Source: Actinobacteria bacterium OV450 (GTDB taxonomy: Bacteria > Actinomycetota > Actinomycetes > Streptomycetales > Streptomycetaceae). Taken from it: a stretch of 64,000 nt of DNA. The notes under the pieces are model-generated. The model saw only the letters and a program-made list of their open reading frames with translations, searched no databases and was not told where the DNA came from. Positions 58,483-64,000 of the stretch are shown piece after piece. The stretch is taken from assembly GCA_001298555.1 (NCBI GenBank), contig LJCW01000076.1, positions 1 through 64,000 on the forward strand. The letters are read 5' to 3'. Position 1 is the first letter of the stretch; every line of letters starts with the position of its first letter. The translations under genes and the position numbers were made by a program.

Positions 58483-60000
58483 TCAGTGCACGTCGCCCAT
58501 CAGCACCTGGACCTTCTTGCGGTACGCGTAGACCGCGAGGCCGGCCACGACCGCGGCGGCGGCCTGGAAGCCGATCACCCAGGTGCCGTTCAGGTCGACA
58601 CCGCCGATGGACAGGAGGCTGGTGATGCAGTCACCGGCGGTGACCGCGAGGAACCAGACACCCATCATCTGGGAGGCGTACTTCTGCGGCGCCATCTTCG
58701 TGGTGACCGAGAGGCCGACCGGGGAGACGCACAGCTCACCGATGGTCTGGATCATGTAGATCGAGACGAGCCACATCGGGGAGACCTTGGTGTCGCCCGT
58801 CGCCATGGCCATCGGGACGATGAAGACGAAGAACGAGGCACCGATCAGGACCAGGCCCATCGCGAACTTCACGATGGTGTTCGGCTCCTGGTTCTTACGG
58901 GCCAGCCACAGCCACAGCCAGGCGAAGACCGGCGCCAGCGCCATCACGAACAGCGGGTTCAGCGACTGGTACCAGGTGGCCGAGAAGTCGAAGCCGAACA
59001 TGGTGCCGGCGGTCTTGTCGTCCGCGAACAGCGACAGCGTGGAGCCACCCTGGTCGTAGATCATCCAGAACACGGCGGCCGCGATGAAGAAGAAGATGTA
59101 CGCGGTCATCTTCGACTGCTCGGCGCCCGACAGGTCCTTGTCGCGCTTGATGCGGGCCAGGACGGCGATCGGGATGAACAGACCGGCCAGCGTCAGCGGG
59201 ACCAGGGCCCAGTTCAGCGTGTAGGCACCCAGGGCGACCACGGCGCCGTAGAAGACGGCGACACCCAGGACCGCGAAGACGAGCTTCGTGAGGACGGCCT
59301 TGCGCTCCTGCGCGGACAGCGGGTTCGGGACCACGCTGCTCTTCGGGCTCAGGTGCTTGGTGCCGAGCAGGAACTGGGTCAGACCCAGGCCCATGCCGAG
59401 GGCGGCGAGGGCGAAGCCCAGGTGCCAGTTGTGCTCCTTGCCGACCGTGCCGACGACGAGCGGGGCGACGAAGGCACCGAGGTTGATGCCGACGTAGAAG
59501 AGGGTGAAGCCACCGTCACGGCGCGGGTCCTCCGGGCCGTCGTACAGGTGGCCGACCATCGTGGAGATGTTGGCCTTCAGCAGACCGGAGCCCGCCGCGA
59601 CCAGGATCAGACCGACGAAGAACATCGCCTGGCCGGGAAGGGCCAGCGACAGGTGACCGGCCATGATCACGAAACCGGCGATGGCGACCGTCTTGCGGGC
59701 GCCCCAGACGCGGTCACCGAACCAGCCGCCCGGCATGGCCATCAGGTAGACCATGGAGACGTACACGGAGTAGATGGCCGTGGTCGTGGCCGCGGTCATG
59801 GCCAGACCGCCACCCTGGCTGCCCGTCGCGGCGTCGGCGCCGCCCGAGACCAGGTAGTACACCAGGAGTGCACGCATGCCGTAGTAGGAGAAGCGCTCCC
59901 ACATCTCGGTCATGAACAGAGTGGCCAGGCCACGGGGGTGTCCGAAGAAGGTCTTCTCGGCGGACGGATCCGCCGATGCCCTCGTCAGGCTGGAAGCCAT
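58483..60000 (-). CDS. POT-family proton-dependent oligopeptide transporter
   Basis: The protein has 505 residues. EMWERFSYYGMRALLVYYL is the family ExxERFxYY motif, followed by GGWFGDRVWGARKTV, GSGLLKANISTMVGHLY and FTLFYVGINLGAF. About 14 helices are visible. It imports di- and tripeptides with protons. ATG 60000 follows AAGGA by 7 bases; the frame open to 60213 has no ribosome site. Confidence 0.95.
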   Translation of the reverse strand: MASSLTRASADPSAEKTFFGHPRGLATLFMTEMWERFSYYGMRALLVYYLVSGGADAATGSQGGGLAMTAATTTAIYSVYVSMVYLMAMPGGWFGDRVWGARKTVAIAGFVIMAGHLSLALPGQAMFFVGLILVAAGSGLLKANISTMVGHLYDGPEDPRRDGGFTLFYVGINLGAFVAPLVVGTVGKEHNWHLGFALAALGMGLGLTQFLLGTKHLSPKSSVVPNPLSAQERKAVLTKLVFAVLGVAVFYGAVVALGAYTLNWALVPLTLAGLFIPIAVLARIKRDKDLSGAEQSKMTAYIFFFIAAAVFWMIYDQGGSTLSLFADDKTAGTMFGFDFSATWYQSLNPLFVMALAPVFAWLWLWLARKNQEPNTIVKFAMGLVLIGASFFVFIVPMAMATGDTKVSPMWLVSIYMIQTIGELCVSPVGLSVTTKMAPQKYASQMMGVWFLAVTAGDCITSLLSIGGVDLNGTWVIGFQAAAAVVAGLAVYAYRKKVQVLMGDVH

Positions 60001-60265
60001 GGTCGATCCTTGCTTGCTCGGGACGCTTCGCTTCGTGAGCGGAACAGCGCCCGGGTGGGGGGTGGCCGGCACCGGCGACGGTGTCCCACCCCACGCCCAG
60101 GGGTCTGCCCCCGTCCGGCGAGGAGGGGGGCAGGGGACATTCGTAACCGGGATCCACGCCCCGACGCGCAGCTTCGCGCGCGGGGGCCCGGCCCACAGGT
60201 CATTCACTGTCACCGGATGCGATGAGGCGAGTCGTCAAGACCCCCTGATCGATCCGGACAGAATC

Positions 60266-60300
60266 GAGACCTTCGGCTCGCTTTTCGGCGCAAAGGTCTC
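60266..60300. promoter_or_regulatory. Inverted repeat GAGACCTT/AAGGTCTC in POT/two-component gap
   Basis: Perfect 8-bp arms separated by 19 bases lie in the 495-base gap that holds both divergent promoters. It may be an operator. No gene is seen in the gap. Confidence 0.4.
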
Positions 60301-60495
60301 AGAGGTAGTGCATCAGGCGTCTCGCCACCATACGACACGACAGTGCGGCATATGAAAGGACTTGAGAGATGGATCACAGGCGCGCCGGGAACCGTTTCTC
60401 CACATTCGAAGGCCGCCCTCCCGTCATAAGACCAGATCGGCAGGGGTGTGCGGGCGCGCCCCTGCTTTGACCCGCCGCGGACTACCATCACCCAC

Positions 60496-61173
60496 ATGAC
60501 GCGTGTACTGCTCGCCGAGGACGACGCATCCATCTCGGAGCCCCTGGCCCGCGCCCTGCGCCGGGAGGGGTACGAGGTCGAGGTCCGGGAGGACGGCCCC
60601 ACCGCCCTGGACGCAGGCCTCCAGGGCGGCGTCGACCTCGTCGTCCTGGACCTGGGCCTGCCGGGCATGGACGGACTCGAAGTCGCCCGCCGGCTGCGCG
60701 CCGAGGGCCACGGCTTCCCCATCCTCGTGCTCACCGCGCGGGCGGACGAGGTCGACACGGTCGTCGGCCTGGACGCCGGTGCCGACGACTACGTGACCAA
60801 GCCCTTCCGCCTCGCCGAGCTGCTGGCCCGGGTCCGGGCCCTGCTCCGGCGCGGCGCCGGCGACGCCACCCAGGCCCCCGCCACCCACGGCGTGCGCATC
60901 GACGTCGAATCGCACCGGGCCTGGATGGGCGAGGAAGAGCTCCAGCTCACGGCCAAGGAGTTCGACCTGCTGCGGGTCCTGGTCCGCGACGCCGGCCGGG
61001 TCGTCACCCGCGACCAGCTGATGCGCGAGGTCTGGGACACCACCTGGTGGTCCTCCACCAAGACCCTCGACATGCACATCTCCTGGCTGCGCAAGAAGCT
61101 CGGCGACGACGCCGCGAACCCGCGCTACATCGCCACCGTCCGCGGGGTCGGCTTCCGCTTCGAGAAGAGCTGA
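60496..61173 (+). CDS. OmpR-family response regulator
   Basis: The protein has 225 residues. The receiver has Asp9/Asp10, phosphorylated Asp52 in LDLGLPGMDG and Lys in VTKPFR. The winged-helix part has TAKEFDLLRVLVRDAG and RYIATVRGVGFRFE. No ribosome site precedes ATG 60496, and a TACCAT element seven bases before it would fit a leaderless transcript. The sensor kinase follows 15 bases on. Confidence 0.93.
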   Translation: MTRVLLAEDDASISEPLARALRREGYEVEVREDGPTALDAGLQGGVDLVVLDLGLPGMDGLEVARRLRAEGHGFPILVLTARADEVDTVVGLDAGADDYVTKPFRLAELLARVRALLRRGAGDATQAPATHGVRIDVESHRAWMGEEELQLTAKEFDLLRVLVRDAGRVVTRDQLMREVWDTTWWSSTKTLDMHISWLRKKLGDDAANPRYIATVRGVGFRFEKS

Positions 61174-61188
61174 GCGACCTCCCGGACC

Positions 61189-62454
61189 ATGCGCCGCCGC
61201 CTGATCAACTCCACGCTCGCCGTGGTGCTCGTCGTGATCGCCGTCTTCGGGATCTCCCTGGTGATCGTCGAGACCCGGACGATCACCAGCAGTGCCCAGG
61301 ACCGCATCGAGTCCGAGGCGCTGCGCCTGGTGGGCATCGTCGAGTCGAGCGTCCTGGAACGCAAGCCCATCGACGCCCAGGCCCTCGCCGAGCAGCTGGA
61401 CGTGGGCGGCTACGCCCGGATCACGGTCCCCGGCCGGCCGCCCGTGGAGGTCGGCGACCGGATCCCCGACAGCGTCATCCGCGGCACCGCCAAGGGGGAG
61501 CAGGGCGAGACCGTCGTCGTCGAGCAGTCCCGCTCCACGGTGACCCGGGAGGTCGGGCGGACCCTGGCCGTGGTCGGTGCGGTGGCGCTGCTCGCCGTCG
61601 TGGCGGCCGTCCTGCTCGCCGTACGGCAGGCCAACCGGCTGGCCTCCCCGCTCACCGACCTGGCCGAGACGGCCGAGCGGCTGGGCTCCGGCGACCCGCG
61701 CCCCCGGCACAAGCGGTACGGGGTCCCCGAGCTGGACCGGGTCGCGGACGTGCTGGACTCCAGCGCGGAGCGGATCGCCCGGATGCTGACCGCCGAGCGG
61801 CGCCTGGCCGCGGACGCCTCCCACCAGCTGCGCACCCCCCTCACGGCCCTGTCGATGCGGCTGGAGGAGATCACGGTCACCGATGACCTGGAGACCGTGC
61901 GGGAGGAGGCGAGCATCGCCCTGACCCAGGTGGAGCGGCTCACGGACGTGGTCGAGCGGCTGCTGACGAACTCGCGGGACCCGCGGACGGGCTCGGCGGT
62001 CCCCTTCGACCTGGACGAGGTCGTCAAACAGCAGGTCGAGGAGTGGCGCCCGGCCTACCGCAGCGCGGGCCGGGCCATCGTGCGCTCCGGGAAGACGGGC
62101 GTGCGGGCCGTCGGCACACCGGGCGCGGTCTCACAGGTGCTGGCGACCCTCGTGGAGAACGCGCTGATGCACGGTGGCGGCACGGTCGCGCTGCGTACCC
62201 GGGTGATCGGCAACCAGGCCGTGCTGGAAGTCACGGACGAGGGGCCGGGGGTCCCGCCGGACCTCGGCAACCGGATCTTCGAGCGGACGATCAGCGGCCG
62301 CAATTCCACCGGGATCGGCCTGGCCGTGGCGCGGGACCTCGCGGAGGCCGACGGGGGCCGCCTGGAGCTGCTGCAGACGCAGCCCGCGGTGTTCGCGCTC
62401 TTCCTGAGCCGGACGGCGCCGGAGCGGCCGGAGCCGGAGCAGACGGTCCGCTGA
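61189..62454 (+). CDS. Sensor histidine kinase
   Basis: The protein has 421 residues with helices at about 8-28 and 125-147 flanking a 95-residue extracellular sensor. HAMP follows, then the H-box ASHQLRTPLTAL with His212, N-box LVENALMHGGG, DEGPGVP and the GIGLAVARDLAEADGG block. It is the partner of the preceding regulator; the signal is unknown. Its small sensor domain and position by a peptide transporter give no clear clue. Confidence 0.93.
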   Translation: MRRRLINSTLAVVLVVIAVFGISLVIVETRTITSSAQDRIESEALRLVGIVESSVLERKPIDAQALAEQLDVGGYARITVPGRPPVEVGDRIPDSVIRGTAKGEQGETVVVEQSRSTVTREVGRTLAVVGAVALLAVVAAVLLAVRQANRLASPLTDLAETAERLGSGDPRPRHKRYGVPELDRVADVLDSSAERIARMLTAERRLAADASHQLRTPLTALSMRLEEITVTDDLETVREEASIALTQVERLTDVVERLLTNSRDPRTGSAVPFDLDEVVKQQVEEWRPAYRSAGRAIVRSGKTGVRAVGTPGAVSQVLATLVENALMHGGGTVALRTRVIGNQAVLEVTDEGPGVPPDLGNRIFERTISGRNSTGIGLAVARDLAEADGGRLELLQTQPAVFALFLSRTAPERPEPEQTVR

Positions 62455-62527
62455 GGGCCGTCCCGTCATCCCCGGCGGGCGCGCGACGCCGGCTACGGCA
62501 CCTCGCTGCGCTGCCCCCCGGCGGGGC

Positions 62528-63046
62528 TCACTTGCGGGCGGGCTCGGGGGCGCGGGCGGCGTCCTGGCCGGTGCGCTGCTCGACGACCAGCGAGGCGGCC
62601 GCGGGGACGGGGAGCGCCTTGAAGACCCACGTCCGGTAGGACCAGAAGCGGAAGACGGTGGCGACGCCGATTCCGATGAACTTGAGCACATTGCTCGCGA
62701 GCGGGCCGTCCCAGCCGAACCCGTAGGTGGCCGTGTAGAGCACCCCGTTCTCGATGACCAGGCCGATCACGCTGAACACGGCGAACAGGGTCAGCTCGCG
62801 GGTGCGGCCGGACTGGGCGCGGTCCCGGTAGGCGAAGTAGCGGAAGCCGAGGTAGTTCGTCGCGATGGCGACGACGGTGGCTATGACGCTCGCCCGGACG
62901 ACCTGGAGGTCGGTCGTGTGCCTGATCAGGTTGAAGACACCGAGGTTGACCAGCACGCCGAGTCCGCCGACGGCCCCGAACTTCGCGACCTCCCGCATGA
63001 GACCGCGGGCGCGTTCGAGGGTGGATCCGTTCTGGGACGTACTCAT
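62528..63046 (-). CDS. GtrA-family membrane protein
   Basis: The protein has 172 residues. Four helices from KFGAVGGLGVLVNLGVFNLI onward, with NYLGFRYFAYR and FRFWSYRTWVF, are family features. GtrA proteins are thought to move or anchor lipid-linked sugars used in surface glycosylation. ATG 63046 is chosen; GTG 63055 is possible. Confidence 0.9.
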   Translation of the reverse strand: MSTSQNGSTLERARGLMREVAKFGAVGGLGVLVNLGVFNLIRHTTDLQVVRASVIATVVAIATNYLGFRYFAYRDRAQSGRTRELTLFAVFSVIGLVIENGVLYTATYGFGWDGPLASNVLKFIGIGVATVFRFWSYRTWVFKALPVPAAASLVVEQRTGQDAARAPEPARK

Positions 63047-63246
63047 GTGATGGTTCACTCCTGTCGTTTTCCGCCCCTGCAGCAAGGCGTGGTCGTCCCC
63101 GTCATGCTAAGTGTCGCCCGGTTGGTCCGTCTGCGCCTTCGCGCGGCGTGCGACGCAGCGCACAGGGCGGGGGCGACGGGGGTGGTTCGCCGGGTTCGCG
63201 CCAGGCCAGGTCCGGATGGCGGAATACCGGCGGATACTCTGGAGGG

Positions 63247-64000
63247 GTGACGTTCCCGGTAGTCGGCATGGTCGGCGGCGGACAGCTCGCCCGCATGACC
63301 CACGAGGCGGGCATCCCCCTCGGCATCAGATTCAAGCTCCTCAGTGACACCCCACAGGACTCGGCGGCCCAGGTCGTGAGCGACGTCGTCATCGGCGACT
63401 ATCGCGACCTGGAGACCCTGCGCGCCTTCGCGCGCGGCTGTGACGTGATCACCTTCGACCACGAGCACGTGCCCATCGAGCACCTGCGGGCCCTGGAAGC
63501 GGACGGCGTCGCCGTCCGCCCGGGGCCCGACGCGTTGATGCACGCCGCCGACAAGGGGGTGATGCGCGCGAAGCTCGACGCGATCGGTGCCCCGAGTCCC
63601 CGCCACCGGATCGTGAGCGATCCGGCGGACGCCGCGGCCTTCGCGGACGAGGTGGGCGGCTTCCCGATCATCCTCAAGACCGTGCGCGGCGGCTACGACG
63701 GCAAGGGCGTGTGGTTCGTCCGGACCACCGAGGACGCCCAGGCCCCGTTCAAGGCGGGCGTGCCGGTCCTGGCGGAGGAGAAGGTCGATTTCGTCCGCGA
63801 GCTGGCGGCCAACATCGTCCGCTCCCCGCACGGCCAGGCCGTGGCCTACCCCGTCGTGGAGTCCATCCAGGTCGACGGCGTGTGCGACACGGTGATCGCC
63901 CCCGCCCCGAACCTGTCCGAGGAGCTGGCGGGCGAGGCCCAGGCCCTGGCCCTGCGCATCGCCAAGGAACTCGGCGTGACCGGCCACCTGGCCGTGGAGC
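63247..64000 (+). CDS. purK: N5-carboxyaminoimidazole ribonucleotide synthase PurK (3' truncated by window edge)
   Basis: The visible 251 residues open VTFPVVGMVGGGQLARMTHEAG, then DVITFDHEHVPIEHLRALE, and the ATP-grasp region GGFPIILKTVRGGYDGKG followed by LAEEKVDFVRELA. The enzyme makes N5-CAIR from AIR, ATP and bicarbonate in purine synthesis. GTG 63247 has GGAGG almost touching it. GATACT eight bases upstream suggests a leaderless transcript instead. Confidence 0.95.
   Translation, partial: MTFPVVGMVGGGQLARMTHEAGIPLGIRFKLLSDTPQDSAAQVVSDVVIGDYRDLETLRAFARGCDVITFDHEHVPIEHLRALEADGVAVRPGPDALMHAADKGVMRAKLDAIGAPSPRHRIVSDPADAAAFADEVGGFPIILKTVRGGYDGKGVWFVRTTEDAQAPFKAGVPVLAEEKVDFVRELAANIVRSPHGQAVAYPVVESIQVDGVCDTVIAPAPNLSEELAGEAQALALRIAKELGVTGHLAVE

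Noticed and set aside
58441..60225. 594-codon plus-strand frame opposite the POT transporter
   Set aside because: The minus-strand protein has all POT motifs; the plus frame is Asp/His/Arg-rich and motif-free.

Overview
The window is chromosomal DNA of a Streptomyces species. The evidence is the very high GC content, frequent GTG and TTG starts, strong GC-rich terminator hairpins, the leucyl tRNA bldA (anticodon UAA), two LysM/Rpf secreted proteins with a c-di-AMP-type leader, and LAxTG/LPxTG surface proteins. From memory, the gene order matches the conserved core of the S. coelicolor chromosome around mfd, rpfA, eno, divIC, ppx, ndh, bldA and hut up to purK. I ran no database search. I see no insertion sequence, prophage, CRISPR array or rRNA.

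Left part (1-24 kb): the 3' part of a deaminase-like/SUKH-4 protein with collagen-like repeats; a DivIVA-like coiled-coil protein; a divergent CGNR regulator and alpha/beta hydrolase sharing a palindromic operator; a membrane protein and a DHA2-type drug exporter; an ABC transporter of the MacB/FtsX class; the repair factor mfd; a small MT0933-like antitoxin-family protein; a membrane protein translationally coupled to a Ser/Thr kinase; a YfhO-like membrane protein; a SurA-N lipoprotein; mazG; and a flavohemoglobin divergent from a cytochrome P450.

Middle (24-45 kb): two Rpf muralytic proteins (the second, rpfA, behind a ydaO-type leader), eno, the divIC/DUF501/ppx cluster, ndh with two Rex-like operators, a cyclopropane fatty acid synthase, a second MacB/FtsX transporter paralogous to the first, bldA, a Bax-inhibitor-like membrane protein, small conserved genes, a thiolase, an SGNH hydrolase and a cystathionine beta-synthase.

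Right part (45-64 kb): an RpiR-type regulator and a PLP decarboxylase beside a histidine-utilisation operon (hutU, an M20 amidohydrolase, hutF, hutI) with a TGAAT-nn-ATTCA operator; a four-gene surface-protein operon with two sortase substrates and a DUF916-like protein; a POT peptide transporter; a two-component system; a GtrA protein; and the 5' part of purK.

The most unusual signal I see is structural. Six genes (DivIVA-like, hydrolase, mazG, eno, thiolase, SGNH hydrolase) carry short tandem duplications of different sequence that all include or begin at the stop codon. The other leading candidates for something little described are the surface-protein operon, which carries three copies of one Cys-pair domain, and a C17 homopolymer inside mazG.
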